NCBI GenBank assembly: GCA_025766275.1
Contig: JAFKAC010000015.1
Location: 372,001 to 436,000 of the forward strand
Reading direction: 5' to 3'
DNA length: 64,000 nt
Origin: Lactarius indigo
Lineage: Eukaryota > Basidiomycota > Agaricomycetes > Russulales > Russulaceae
The notes below the pieces were generated by a model. The model was not told the DNA's origin. It saw only the letters and a list, made by a program, of their open reading frames with translations, and made no database searches. Shown in pieces: positions 22,330 to 33,253 of the stretch. Position 1 is the stretch's first letter, and each line of letters begins with the position of its first letter. The position numbers were made by a program, and so were the translations under genes.

Positions 22330-22790
22330 AATGGGCGCGCAGGCTTCCGCGGGGCAAAAGATGTCATACGTAGGTCTGTTGAGGTCGCAGCTGCGTCCGT
22401 GTTGAATAACTAAGCCCGCGCACAAGTGCTGCAAGGTTGGTAAAGGGAATGGTGAGCTACATGGAGCCCTGCTGGGTTGGGTGGTTGCAAGTGATTGGAA
22501 ACAGTCGCGCATGCTTCCACGCGATGCAAGACTTCACAGACGTGGCTGCCTTGGTCGTAGACACGTCGTGCACAATTTTCTAAGGCCACACGCAAGTGTA
22601 GCGAGGTCGGGAATATGAACAGTGGGCTATGGTCAATAGTCATCGACAATGGTCACGCAGGCCTCCGCGGTACGCGAAACTTCGCGGAGATAGCCCCCTC
22701 AGTCTTTGACGGGTCGCGCTACAGTCGGTAAGGCCGCGCGCGGGTGCAGCACGCTGGGGAAATCGGGGAACGCGAGGGGGAAAGTTAAAA
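22330..22790. repeat. degenerate ~150-bp tandem repeat, three units
   Basis: Three successive units share CGCGCAGGCTTCCGCG-like starts (near 22338, 22508, 22655) and AAGGCCGCGCGCAAGTGC-like middles followed by GGGAA (near 22413, 22582, 22730). Divergence is high. No copy was seen elsewhere in the window. Confidence 0.5.
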
Positions 22791-23521
22791 AAGTCGAAAT
22801 GCGCAAAGAGCCCTAAGGGCACTAAGGACAGTCAGGACGAAAATGCAAATCGTTCTAAACGTCCTAAGGACGCTAAGTGCTGAGCATGCTATCGTAAGCA
22901 AAGGCTTGGGTGCGTGTATCTTAAGGGTCCTGCGGTGGTGACCCCCCGGTGACGTGACCGCCCATCACCAGCGCCTTCACCAGGCCCAGCTACCGACCGG
23001 ACGTATACTCTATATATGTGTGTTTCTTTAGATCACATTTGTCACGATACGTTGTCTGTACGAATTTCCCGAAGGACTTGTTGTCATGTGTAGATTTTGT
23101 GCAAACTTAGTTGGCCGTCATTCACGGCACGGCCCATTTTCTGCTCACATTGGGAGTAACCGGTGCAACACCGCACGTCACGATCACGATCGCAGCAAGT
23201 TACTTCCTACTACAACAAGTAATGGATTTGTTGGCGGCCTCACATTCTTTCATTGTGTCGTGGTATTTCTCGTCAAGACCCCGCAGGACATGAGGAAGTC
23301 AACAAGCACGTGCCGCAATGTCGGAGTCGGAGTATGACGACAACTGGCCCGGAAGACTACGCACTTCGCAGCGCAGTAGCGTCAACCCGCAAAGGAAAAG
23401 ACAACGACGCCAATTCCAACTATTTCCACTGTACTGCGTTCCACATTTGAAAAGGATTACGACAGGTAGCGCTGGTACTTTCAAGTTGTAAACTAGAAGT
23501 AGAGCGTATAACACGTTATCG

Positions 23522-23677
23522 ATGGGCACCCGAAGGTTTGTCTAAGGCCTTCGTTCGCCACATGATTGGACTGATTGACCGGGTTCTCGCCGCTACTCTC
23601 CGATCAGCCATCACCCGGCTTCCCTGCCGAGCTTTTGTGACACAGACGAGAATTTCAGACATGCGACCACAATCAAC
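23522..23677 (+). promoter_or_regulatory. conserved 5' flank of F-box copy A
   Basis: The ~150 bp before the start codon are repeated before all four F-box copies (here, 27172-27325, 27700-27830 and 31630-31790). Each contains a GGTTTGTC-like stretch, a conserved CCAATCAGCCA box (intact at 27248, 27785 and 31709; altered to CGATCAGCCA here) and a CCCT-CCGAG stretch. A CCAAT box suggests binding of the Hap/NF-Y complex. The role is inferred. Confidence 0.45.
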
Positions 23678-25069
23678 ATGCTCCCTGACAATGTCTTGCT
23701 CGATGTGTTTGACTTCTATCGAAGCTTCTATTTATATCTCGACATATGGAAATGGCACTTACTGGCGCATGTATGTCAAAGATGGCGACAACTCGTATTT
23801 GCGTCACCGCGCCGTCTCAATCTCCGCATTCTCTGCACACCTAGAACTCAGATCAGGAACCTGGGTATCTGGCCAGCCTTTCCTATCATTGTGGATTCCA
23901 AATCCTATTCTGGGAACAGACTCACGCCTAACGACGAGGGCAATCTTATTGCTGCACTGGAATACCCCGATCGTTTGTGTGGTATCAGGATTGTGGTGAC
24001 AGGCTCGCAGTTGTTGGAAAAGATGGCCACGGTGATGCAGGAGCCGTTTCCAATGCTGAAACGTCTCGAAATTATCTCGGAGGGTGGAAATCCACTGGTC
24101 CTTCCCGCCAACTTCTTGGGAGGATCTGCACCGTGTCTACGGTATATCCACTTACATGGCATTCCCTTTCCGGCATTACCAACGCTTCTTTCGCCCACCA
24201 GTGATCACCTCGTCACCCTCAACCTTTGCCGTATACCTCCGACTGGTTACATTTCGCCCGAGGCGATGGTCGCATGTTTGGCTGCACTTCCCAGGCTCAA
24301 TAACTTTATCATTGGATTCCTATCGGCTACCTCCCGCCCCGATCGAATACTACCCTCGCCTCCCATGACACGGATTGACATTCCTTCTCTTAGGGTCTTT
24401 CGATTCAGGGGATATAACGAGTATTTAGAGGACCTCGTCGCCCGAATCGACTGCCCTCAACTGCACCAGATCGACATATATTACTTAAATTGGCTTGTTG
24501 ACTCTCAAGTCCCGCAGCTCTCCAAGTTTTTCCGTCGCTCAGTAGGCCCTGAGTTAAATCCATCCAGGCCTGTACCCGTTAGATTTTTCAGTGGCGAGGT
24601 CTACTTCAACTTGTACCGTCATGCAAACTATCCAGGCTCGGATCAGCACCCTGCTATTATCATATCGTGCGAAGCGAGTAATTGGCAAGTTTCCCACATG
24701 ACCCAGGTGCTCGGTCAATTTTCCGCGACACTCTCCACTGCTGTTCATCTCGAGCTTGCGGCCGAACTGGAGGAAGATCTAGAGGGTGGAAACGGCGTTC
24801 AATGGCTGGAATTCCTCCGCCAATTCCCCACCGTGCAGACTCTGCATGTAGATCAGGCCTGGGGGCTTGCGCGTCACATTGCTCTTGCACTGGAAGTCGC
24901 TACGATGGACACGATCGCTGGAGTGTTGCCATCCCTTGAGTTGATTCGCTTAGAGGGGCAGCCGGCATCATCTGTGGAGAAGTTTGTCGCTGCTCGCCGG
25001 CTGTCTGGTCGCCCTGTGACCGTCATCGACACAAAAGCGGAATTCAATAAGACTCGAGTCCTACATTAG
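23678..25069 (+). CDS. F-box/leucine-rich protein, copy A
   Basis: A single exon of 463 residues. The N-terminus is an F-box-like motif (LPDNVLLDVFDF ... WHLLAHVCQRWRQLVFASP, residues about 2-45), which recruits Skp1 and so a Cullin-1 ubiquitin ligase. The rest is irregular leucine-rich sequence, as in the large Agaricomycete F-box family, probably binding the target protein. The start ATG begins directly at the F-box; an in-frame stretch upstream (FRHATTIN) is shared with the other copies, so a further upstream exon is possible. Compared with copies C and D, one base is missing near the end (about 25050), replacing the last ten or so residues. It is full length and may be expressed. It is the first of four copies in a duplicated cluster. 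Confidence 0.8.
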   Translation: MLPDNVLLDVFDFYRSFYLYLDIWKWHLLAHVCQRWRQLVFASPRRLNLRILCTPRTQIRNLGIWPAFPIIVDSKSYSGNRLTPNDEGNLIAALEYPDRLCGIRIVVTGSQLLEKMATVMQEPFPMLKRLEIISEGGNPLVLPANFLGGSAPCLRYIHLHGIPFPALPTLLSPTSDHLVTLNLCRIPPTGYISPEAMVACLAALPRLNNFIIGFLSATSRPDRILPSPPMTRIDIPSLRVFRFRGYNEYLEDLVARIDCPQLHQIDIYYLNWLVDSQVPQLSKFFRRSVGPELNPSRPVPVRFFSGEVYFNLYRHANYPGSDQHPAIIISCEASNWQVSHMTQVLGQFSATLSTAVHLELAAELEEDLEGGNGVQWLEFLRQFPTVQTLHVDQAWGLARHIALALEVATMDTIAGVLPSLELIRLEGQPASSVEKFVAARRLSGRPVTVIDTKAEFNKTRVLH

Positions 25070-25489
25070 CAAATAAGAGAACGTTCCATGATACAGTACT
25101 GGTTGCATACTCCATGGCATGGTATTCCATAATCAGACGGTTTTATTCGCTCCTGACACATTTTTAGGAGATGACCTTTCACGTAGACGAATATATATAT
25201 ATGCTTTTGACTGTATTCTCACAATAAGTGCATCCGACACGAATCATTTGTCGTGATTGGTCTTGGACTAATCGCCCTGTTACCCGTCAATGACAGCACG
25301 GCGCAAATGGGTTCTACACCTGAGTGTTCTATAATCGTGAGCAACCACAACACGATATAGGCGGTCAGAAAAGTGGAGAGGGCGGAGCTGGTAGTGTCCG
25401 AGTCGCGTTCGGGCTGTCATTCTGACTCATTCACCTGCGCTTGGTCACATACAAATCGGTGGCACACCAACATGCAATGCATTGGTTAG

Positions 25490-26060
25490 TTGCCTCACGT
25501 TCTTCCATCATGGCCGCCGAAAAAAACGATTAAGTGGTAAAAATAGAGCGAAAAGAGTGAGAAGTACACCATCCTCATCGTTAGAAGCATCGTGCGCCAC
25601 CAGTCAGACCCTCAATCTACTGGTGCTCTAGGTAATTGCGTGCATTTCTTTTATCGCGTTTCCAAGCTTCACGCGGAATCGCAATAGAATATCGCATTGC
25701 CACGTGTCGCACTTGGCGTTTACCCGCGCCTGTACCTGTTCATAATTCACGTCACGCACCCCAGACCCAAACTTTTTCGTCTCCGGCATGTTCAACATTG
25801 CTCACGCGCTCAATCTCAGTCAGGAACTGAAGCCAACACGTGAGCAGATCGACGAGGCGATTGAACACACACCCTCCAACTGACAACGTAATCTTTCAGC
25901 TGTTGTACCTGGGACCTGATGCTCAAGAATGATCGCTTTGGCATGTCGCCAGCGAATTACGTGAGCTTCGAAGGAAATAGTTTTCATGAGACCAGTTCAA
26001 ATTGGCCACGCGCCAATAGAGTATACAATGTCCCTGATGTCGCCATACCTCAGTGCCGTG
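25490..26060 (-). pseudogene. duplicated 3' end of the dynein tail gene, copy 1
   Basis: This segment matches 34500-35170 of the dynein gene (minus strand): last exon, the neighbouring intron and part of the preceding exon, with many substitutions and small gaps. Telling shared pieces are TGGTGCTC, CGCGTGCATTTC-like, CGCGCCTGTACCTG and GTATACAATGTC. No frame remains open. The homology stops near GTATACAATGTC, where copy 2 at 30760 also stops, so the two share one breakpoint and one origin. Confidence 0.75.
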
Positions 26061-26389
26061 ACTTTGTTCACGTGAACTTCAATGAAAGGCAAACTCAGTC
26101 CCTTGTCGGGCTGTGGACCGTCAGCCGCTTGCCCGAATGAACAGGCTTCGACACAACGGCGACCGAGGCACTCAACGAAATCCCCGCAGATGGGTATGCC
26201 ACTAGTGAAGATTTGCGAGTGGGTGTGATTTAGTCAGGCTTACTCTCAAAGGTCAATCCCAAGAGTTGTTCCATCGGAGCCGGCCTGATACTGGTACCGC
26301 ATGGTGTGGGGGCGGTAATCGCGGAGGTGGAAGCGAGGACTCAAGAGAGGAGTCGATGTCCCTAAGGGTCACGGATCATTCTTGGCCCA

Positions 26390-27170
26390 TGATGACATTT
26401 CGAACGAGTTGTAAAAGTACAGTAGCACTCTGAGTCAGCGTTGTATTTGTTATTATCGCTGCCTGTGTCCAGGTTGGCATATGTAATAAACGCACCCACT
26501 GAGGTTTCAGGGCCCGTTTCCCTCCAGAATGACTGGAAACCTCAATAACTCTCGAAACTTTGACTTGCTGGGTGGAGCGGCCTGAGAGCGTCACACCGGA
26601 AGGTCAGTGTCATGTTGTCGCAAGAGTAACTGCTTGTCATTGTAGCGTTTAACCGGTGTCAACACTCGCCTGAGGACCGAGCCCGTGTCTGTCGTTCGGA
26701 ATGAGTTGGCCTACCGGGAGGTGAACACGATTATTAAAGATCAACACGCCGGCTGCTGTCCACCTATTCCTCAACCGTGGGGCATCAGTGGACGGGTGTC
26801 CGAGTCATCGAGGGCTATGGTCAAGAAGCTTCGGTAGTATGTGAGAACAACGCAAATCGTTGCGAATGCGATACTAACTGTAACCGAGAGCTCAACAAAC
26901 TTGGAGAGACCTGTGCAAGAGCAATGGGCACGTGCCGCGATGTCGGTTGGAGTCGAGCTCAGGCCCGGCCGGAAGCCAAGCCAGTCTCATCGGGCCAGAG
27001 GTTCTGCAACCTGAAGGGACAAAACAAGTACCCCTTCTCCCACTGGAACTGTTCCCACTGCACCGCGTTCCACAGCAGCTGGACAGGATTACGACCCATA
27101 GCGCTGGTACTAGTATAAGTGTAGCAGCTTCAAGTCCTCGAGGCATAATTCGCCCTCGTTTTCAACTTGA
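26390..27170. repeat. segmental-duplication spacer, copy 2
   Basis: It matches 21310-21560 and 33780-34130, sharing CGCTGCCTGTGTCC, GAATGA-TGGAAAC and CTCGAAACT in the same order. It is non-coding and lies between the dynein fragment and the next F-box copy. Confidence 0.65.
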
Positions 27171-27325
27171 ATGGGCACTCAAAGGTTGTCCAAAGCCTTC
27201 GTTTGCTATGTCACAGGACTGGTTGACCGAATTCTCGCCGCTACTCACCAATCAGCCATTGTCTAGCCTCCCTGCCGAGTTTGTGTGGCACAGGCGGAAG
27301 TTACAGACATGCGATGACAATCAAC

Positions 27326-27565
27326 ATGCTCCCCGATAATGTCTTGCTTGAAATATTTGACTTTTATAGAAGTCATTCATATATTTGGAGTTACTATTTC
27401 AGAACGTGGACATGGCACGTACTGGTACACGTATGCCAAACGTGGCGACAACTCGTCTTTGCGTCACCACACCGTCTCAGTCTCCGAATCTTCTGCACAC
27501 AAAGAACACAAGAACTCACATTTCCTTTGTTCCTCAAGTCCCTTGCTCCTAGTAAAACGGTGTGA
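27326..27565 (+). pseudogene. F-box protein, copy B (truncated)
   Basis: It begins with the same F-box (LPDNVLLEIFDFYRS ... WHVLVHVCQTWRQLVFASPHRL) and reads for 80 codons to a stop at 27565. After the segment LRIFCTQRTQ the similarity to the other copies is lost and a new F-box promoter segment begins about 130 bp later. The leucine-rich part has therefore been deleted. If translated it would give an isolated F-box, which could at most compete for Skp1. Its 5' flank with the CCAAT box (27248) is intact. Confidence 0.75.
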
Positions 27566-27699
27566 CGTTGCACTCCGTCACTCCGCCGGTATAAGATCAT
27601 GAGAGTGTCGAATATCACCAAAGTGCCAATTTGGGCACCCGGGCCGCCGTGACTGAACAATATTACTAGCTCCTTCGTCCTGTTCATTATCCACATAAT

Positions 27700-27830
27700 C
27701 GATGGCAACTCAGAGGTTTGTCTGTCTATCGCCTTCATTCGGTGTATTACAGACTGATTAACCGAACTCTCACTTGACTAATCTCCAATCAGCCATGGTC
27801 CGGTCTCCCTACCGAGTTTTGCTGAATCGT
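27700..27830 (+). promoter_or_regulatory. conserved 5' flank of F-box copy C
   Basis: Same block as before the other copies: GGTTTGTC, then CCAATCAGCCA at 27785-27795, then CTCCCTACCGAG. About 300 bp of unrelated sequence separates it from the start codon of copy C, unlike the other copies, where the gap is short. Confidence 0.4.
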
Positions 27831-28126
27831 CCCCGTTGACCGGCTCTCCCAGGCGTGTCCAGTGCCGTCACCTGCCATTTCTCCAACCAATCGACTGAGT
27901 AATCACTACTAAACTTCAATTAGTGTTCGCCTGCTCTCCCTACCGAGTGATTCATCCTCCAGTGCCACACATATTAGAAAGACTGTTCAAGGTCGCCGCC
28001 AGAAACGAAAGAATGCATGTGTTCAAGGTGCGTCCTCAAGCACCCTCGGTCTGTGTGTGGCAGCTGCAGCACATACTGACTTTCTGTGGCACAGACGAGA
28101 ACTATAGACACTCAACGACAATCGAC

Positions 28127-29512
28127 ATGCTCCCGGACAGTGTCATGCTTGAAATATTTGACTTCTGTCGAATGAATCGTGACGCCGTCCGCCTTGTGTG
28201 GAAGTGGGACCTACTGGTTCATGTATGCCAAAGATGGCGACAAATCATATTTGCATCGCCACACCGTCTCGATCTCCAAATTCTTTGCACACGGAGGACT
28301 CCTGTCAGGAAGAACCTTGGTATCTGGCCAGCCTTTCCTATCGTTATTGACTATGGCTATTCCGAGACAAGCACTAGGTCAAGAAGAGGAGAAGGCAACA
28401 TCATTGCTGCTCTTAAGCACCCCAATCGTGTATGTTATCTCGATCTCAACGTAACGGGCGCACAGCTAGGGAAGATGGCCACGAAGATGCAGGAGCCATT
28501 TCCGGTGTTAACGCATCTTGACATTTGCTCAAAGGTTGGAAATGCGCCGGTCCTTCCCGCCAAATTCCTAGGGGGATCTACACCATGTTTACAGGAAGTC
28601 TATTTACGCGGCATTCCAGTTCCAACAATACCGATGTTTCTTTTGTCTGCCAGTGACCTGATCGAGCTCGATCTTCACAATATACCTCCGACTGGTTATC
28701 TTTCACCCGAGGCAGTGGTTGTGGGTTTGGCTGCCTTGCCCAAGCTCAAATACTTTACCATTGAATTCCAATTGGCTACCCCCCACACTGATCCAATTCG
28801 CTTACCTCCCACAACACGGACTGTCCTTCCTGCTCTCACCGACTTTCAATTCCAGGGCGCTATCGAGTATTTGGAGGACCTTGCTTCGCAGATCGATAGC
28901 CCTCGACTGAACCGGATCCACATATATTACTTGAACCAGCCTGTTGACCTTCAGGTCACTCAAACCTCCAAGTTTATCGATCGCTCAATAGGCCCCAGGT
29001 TGACCCCATTCAAGGATGCGGGTATTACCTTTTCCGGTGACAGGGCTTCCTTCGACATATATCGTGTCACAAACCCACGTTCTATTCTTCGTCCTTCTAT
29101 CACTGTAATTTCATGCGATGGGATTGATTGGCAAGTTTCACACATGGCCCAGGTTCTCAGACAATTTTCCGCTACACTGTCCAATGTGGTCCATCTCACG
29201 CTCGAGGGCCTCGAGAACGAGAGCCAATTAGAGGTCACGAATTGGCTGCTTCTCCTCCACCCATTCTCCGCCATGCAGACTCTGCTTGTATCTCAGGAGC
29301 TCGCAGCGCATGTTGCTCTTTCATTGGAAGACGTCACGGGTGCGAAGATCGCCGAGGTGTTGCCGTCCCTTGACTTGATTTGCTTAGCGGACCAACCGGC
29401 GTCATCTATTGACAAGTTCGTCGCTGCCCGCCAGCTCTCTGATCTCCCAGTAACCGTCATCAACACAAGAACAGAGTTTGACGAAAGACTCAGGTCCTAT
29501 GTCAGCGAATAA
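28127..29512 (+). CDS. F-box/leucine-rich protein, copy C
   Basis: A single exon of 461 residues from the ATG at the F-box (LPDSVMLEIFDFCRM ... WDLLVHVCQRWRQIIFASPHRL) to the shared C-terminus (EFDERLRSYVSE). The frame is open for 68 further codons upstream to 27923, but conservation with the other copies begins only at GTDENYRHSTTID, just before the chosen start. The leucine-rich body is complete and undamaged, so this is the best candidate for a working member of the cluster. The expected role is substrate recognition in an SCF ubiquitin ligase. It is the most diverged from copies A and D, which are closer to each other. Confidence 0.8.
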   Translation: MLPDSVMLEIFDFCRMNRDAVRLVWKWDLLVHVCQRWRQIIFASPHRLDLQILCTRRTPVRKNLGIWPAFPIVIDYGYSETSTRSRRGEGNIIAALKHPNRVCYLDLNVTGAQLGKMATKMQEPFPVLTHLDICSKVGNAPVLPAKFLGGSTPCLQEVYLRGIPVPTIPMFLLSASDLIELDLHNIPPTGYLSPEAVVVGLAALPKLKYFTIEFQLATPHTDPIRLPPTTRTVLPALTDFQFQGAIEYLEDLASQIDSPRLNRIHIYYLNQPVDLQVTQTSKFIDRSIGPRLTPFKDAGITFSGDRASFDIYRVTNPRSILRPSITVISCDGIDWQVSHMAQVLRQFSATLSNVVHLTLEGLENESQLEVTNWLLLLHPFSAMQTLLVSQELAAHVALSLEDVTGAKIAEVLPSLDLICLADQPASSIDKFVAARQLSDLPVTVINTRTEFDERLRSYVSE

Positions 29513-30000
29513 GGTAATGTTCTATACCGCCAGTTGCGTACTCTATGGCCTGGTGTTTACAATCCACAATTTGACAGTTCTAATCATACCTCCGTCACAT
29601 CTAGGAGACGACCGTATACGCAGACGAATATATTGCTTTAGTTACGTTGTCACAATCCGTACATCTATACGAATCTCACAATGGACTTGTTGTGAATAAC
29701 CTATACCTGGTCATATTCTTACCTGGCGCCCGACGATTGGGACTGAGAGCCGAGCCTGTGCACCCGCGTGGCATTAACCCAAACCACGATGTAAGAGAGG
29801 AACATGTAATTTTAGTTGTCGGTATTCTCGGAAGCGCTAAGCAGTGGCGGGTTGGCGGCTTTGTCTTTGAGCACAAGTTGACGTTGACCTCGAAGCCGAG
29901 AGATCTGGCTGGCTGAATTCAAGCTCTTTCCGCACGCTACATTGTGCTCGAATCAGTGCCTCGTCTTTATCGGGTCTCATATCAGTATAGTGCTAGTTTC
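29513..30000. other. 3' flank of F-box copy C
   Basis: The sequence after the stop (GAATATAT...GCTTTAG, CACAATCCGTACATC) is shared with the 3' flanks of copies A (about 25185) and D (about 33230). No gene is visible. Confidence 0.5.
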
Positions 30001-30760
30001 TCGAGTATCCAGTGCAACACCTCATGTTCATATTTATCCCATTGATCTTTCATTAGGGTCTCAACAAATGATGGATTGGTTGGTCGCCTCACGTTCTTCC
30101 ATCACGTCGTTTGTCTCGTAAAGATCATAGGATATGAGGAAGTTATGTTATTAAAGGAGAGATCTCGGCAGTACATGGTAACTGTAGAAAAAAGAACAAG
30201 TGACAGAGACTGATGCAATGAGTGAAAAGAATGAGAAGCACACCGCCCTCAGAACCGTCGTGCGTCGCCGACCAAATCCTCAATCGACTGGTGCTCAAAG
30301 TTGTTGTGCGCCTTGAGGATCGACGCGTGCATTTCCTTCATCGCCTTTCCAATCTTCACCCCGGACCGCGATAGTGTCGCAATGCCATGCATCGCACTTG
30401 GCATTCCCCCGCCTACACCTGCTCATAATCCACGACACACACTCAAACACCTTCTCCATCTCCGTGGTGTCGGATGTAGCGCGAACGCATCAATCTCAGT
30501 AAAGAGCGGCTGCCAATGTGCGAGCGAATTGCCAAGGCAATGTTCTGCCTCGAGGTCGTACGGTAACTGAAACTAGAGCCATTGGCAACGTAGTCCTTCA
30601 ACGGCTGTTCCTTGGCCTCGATGAGTACGAATGCGCTACAGCACGTCGTCGGCAACTTGCGTGAGCTACGAAGGAGTTAGATTTCATGACGTCAGCTCTA
30701 GTTTGCTCCGCACCAACGAGGTATACAACGTCTCTGATCCTTCCGTGCCCTGCATCCAAA
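30000..30760 (-). pseudogene. duplicated 3' end of the dynein tail gene, copy 2
   Basis: It matches 34400-35170 along its length, including the non-coding 3' flank (GAGAGATCTCGGCAGTACATGG-type block at 30160 and 34561) and the tail's final codons with their stop, before losing similarity after GTATACAACGTC at about 30720. Coding similarity is interrupted by frameshifts. Because the 3' flank beyond the stop is duplicated too, the tail-only gene end existed before this duplication. Confidence 0.8.
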
Positions 30761-30839
30761 ACGTGAGCCACGGTTCTGTGATTGTTCACAAGCAACGTCA
30801 ATTCCATGCAAGGGAAGCCAAAACTCAGCCTCTCGTTGG

Positions 30840-31560
30840 TCCATGAGTCCGCGGCCGTCCTTCGGAGTGAGTGGGCACGTCGGGAGGTGAAAGCGGTTGT
30901 TAAGGGTCTTGACACACCCGGCTTCCGTCATTTCCTCAACCATGGGGTAACCATGGATGCGGTGACAGTGCTGACCACGGAGGACGGAGTCGCGGGTTCG
31001 CCCACTGTTTCTGTTGCTAAGGAACGCATGTATTGAGTCAGAAATCGTGATTGTGGAAGTGGCAGTAAGGGTAGGAAGGGGCCAGTGGCCGAAGTCACAG
31101 TTGGTCCACTAGGGTAGGAGAAGACCGATAAGCGATGTCGATGGGGGTGCGGGGGCTTGAAAACGTTCCGGCATCGGCAGGTTTTGCAGGTTGTCGGGAA
31201 ACTTCCGCTAGCACTGAAAATAAAAGATAGAGTAGGATGGCCGATGGACTGAAAGACCCTTCATGCTGGTGAGCAAAGCTAAAGAACTTGGGTTGCGATT
31301 GCACCGGGCTCTGAAGCGACATTGTCCGAGTCGGTGTGAATCTCGGTGTGAATCTCGGTGTAAATCTCTTGGTCATCAGGCTGGAAGCCCTTGAAAAATT
31401 CGAGTATTAAAATTTCCAGTGGATTTGCGCCTCGAGGGAGAGCGGCTATGCAAGAAGTTTCGATGGTGTATTTGAGAACGTTGCTGTCATCGCGAATTTG
31501 ACACGCGGTGATGTACTGTAACATATGTAACACTGGCAGTGGTAATTGAATTTGGTCACG
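30840..31560. repeat. segmental-duplication spacer, copy 3
   Basis: It matches 21480-22010 closely and in the same order. It contains an internal short tandem repeat near 31332-31370 (three AATCTCGGTGT-like units). Non-coding. Confidence 0.7.
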
Positions 31561-31629
31561 GACTCGGCAACTTGAAAGCGTCGTATAGGGCTCCTTCGTC
31601 CTCAGAGCTTAATCCATTATCTACATCAT

Positions 31630-31790
31630 AAATGGGCGCCCAAAGGTTTGTCTGAAGCCTTGGTTTGCCATAGTACTGGACTAATTCACCGGATTTTCGC
31701 CACTATTCACCAATCAGCCATTGTCCAGTCTCCCTACCGAGTTTGTGTGGCACAGGCGAGAGTTACAGACATGCAACGACGATCAACGTG
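31630..31790 (+). promoter_or_regulatory. conserved 5' flank of F-box copy D
   Basis: Same block as before the other copies, with CCAATCAGCCA at 31709-31719. It is intact although the gene behind it is damaged. Confidence 0.4.
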
Positions 31791-33253
31791 CTCCCCGATG
31801 ATGTCTTGCTTGATGTGTCATCTATCAAATTTTCTTTTTATCTTTTGGCACATGGAAAGAATGGCACTTGCTGGCGCAAGTATGTCAAAGATGGCGACAG
31901 CTCGTATTTGCGTCACCACGCCGTCTCAATCTCCGAATTCGCTGCACACCTAAAACTCCAGTCACGAATCTGGGTATCTGGCCGGCCTCTCCTATCGTTG
32001 TGGATTCCTATGTTTATCCCGGGGTGGGCCTTACGCCTGATGGTGAAGACAATCTTGTCGCTGCACTCAAATACTCCGAACGTGTGTACGGTATCAAGCT
32101 TATGTTAAGGGGCCCGCAGTTGGAAAAGATGGTCAATGTAATGCAAGAGCCGTTTCCCGTGCTGAAATTCCTCGATGTTTTCTCGGAGGATGGATATTCA
32201 CCAGTCTTTCCCGCCGAGTTCTTGGGAGGGTACGCACCATGTCTACATCATATCAAATTATACGGCATTCCCTTTCCAGCATTACCAACGCTCCTTTCGC
32301 CCACCAGTGACCACCTTGTCACCCTCAACCTTTCCTGGATACCTACGACTGGTTACATTTCACCTGAAGCGATGATTGCGTGTTTGGCCGCATTGCCCAG
32401 GCTCAATGACTTTACCATTGAATTCCGATCGGACACCTCCCGCCCCGATCGAATACACCCACCTCCCATGCGAACTGTCCTTCCTGCTCTCAGATACTTT
32501 CGATTCAGGGGTGCTAACGAGTATCTGGAGGACCTTGTTGCCCGAATCGATAGCCCTCAACTAATCCAAATGCACGTATATTACTCACTTTGGATTTTTG
32601 ACACTCAAGTCGCGCAACTCTCCAAGTTTGTCCGTCGCTCAGTAGGCCCTGAGTTAAATCTATTCAGGCCTGCGCTTGTTGGATTTTCCAGTGGCATGTT
32701 CGACTTGACCTTGTATCGCCATACAGACTATCCAAGCTCGGATCAGCACCCTGCTCTTATCGTCTCGTTCCAAGCTTATGCTTGGCTGCGAGGTTCCCAC
32801 ATGGCTCAGGTGCTTGGCCAATTTTCCGCGACACTCCCCACTGCTGTCCATCACAAGCTTGCGGCCGAACTGAAGGAATATTTTAAGGGTAGAAACCGGT
32901 TCCGATGGCTGAACATCCTCTACCAATTCCCCACCGTGCAGACGCTGCATATAGATCGGGGACCTGCACATCATATCGCTCTTGCATTGGAAGACATCGC
33001 AACAGAGATGGTCGACAGAGTGTTGCCATCTCTTGAACTGATTCTTTTGGAGGGCCAGCCGGCATCATCTGTGGAGAATTTCGTCGCTGCCCGCCGGCTG
33101 TCTGGTCGCCCTGTGGCCGTTATCGACACAAAAGCGGAATTTGAAAAGAGACTCGAGTCTTACATCAGCAATAAGAGAGTGCCCCATACCGGCCCGGTCG
33201 CATACTCTATACTACCATGGTATACACGTAGACGAATGTATATTTTGCTTTAG
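31791..33253 (+). pseudogene. F-box/leucine-rich protein, copy D (start lost, frameshifted)
   Basis: The expected start codon has become GTG (VLPDDVLLDV at 31791) and the frame shifts within the next 70 bp, before the WHLLAQVCQRWRQ segment. From 31868 the frame is open again for 461 codons, closely resembling copy A, but a start at the internal ATG would lack the first half of the F-box. The C-terminus reads past the usual end by about 20 residues. The leucine-rich body is otherwise undamaged, so the inactivation looks recent, or an unusual start is used. Confidence 0.7.

Larger units (their letters stand above)
20949..23521. other. spacer with duplicated segments, no intact gene
   Basis: This is the left end of the F-box/dynein duplication cluster. 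It contains the spacer copy at 21100-22060, a degenerate three-unit tandem repeat at about 22330-22790, and sequence at 23215-23310 that matches the 3' flank of the dynein gene (near 34465 and 30065). No coding gene is supported. Confidence 0.5.

Noticed and set aside
31332..31370. Short AATCTCGGTGT-like direct repeats considered as a CRISPR-like array
   Set aside because: Only three adjoining imperfect units without spacers, in a fungal nuclear context.
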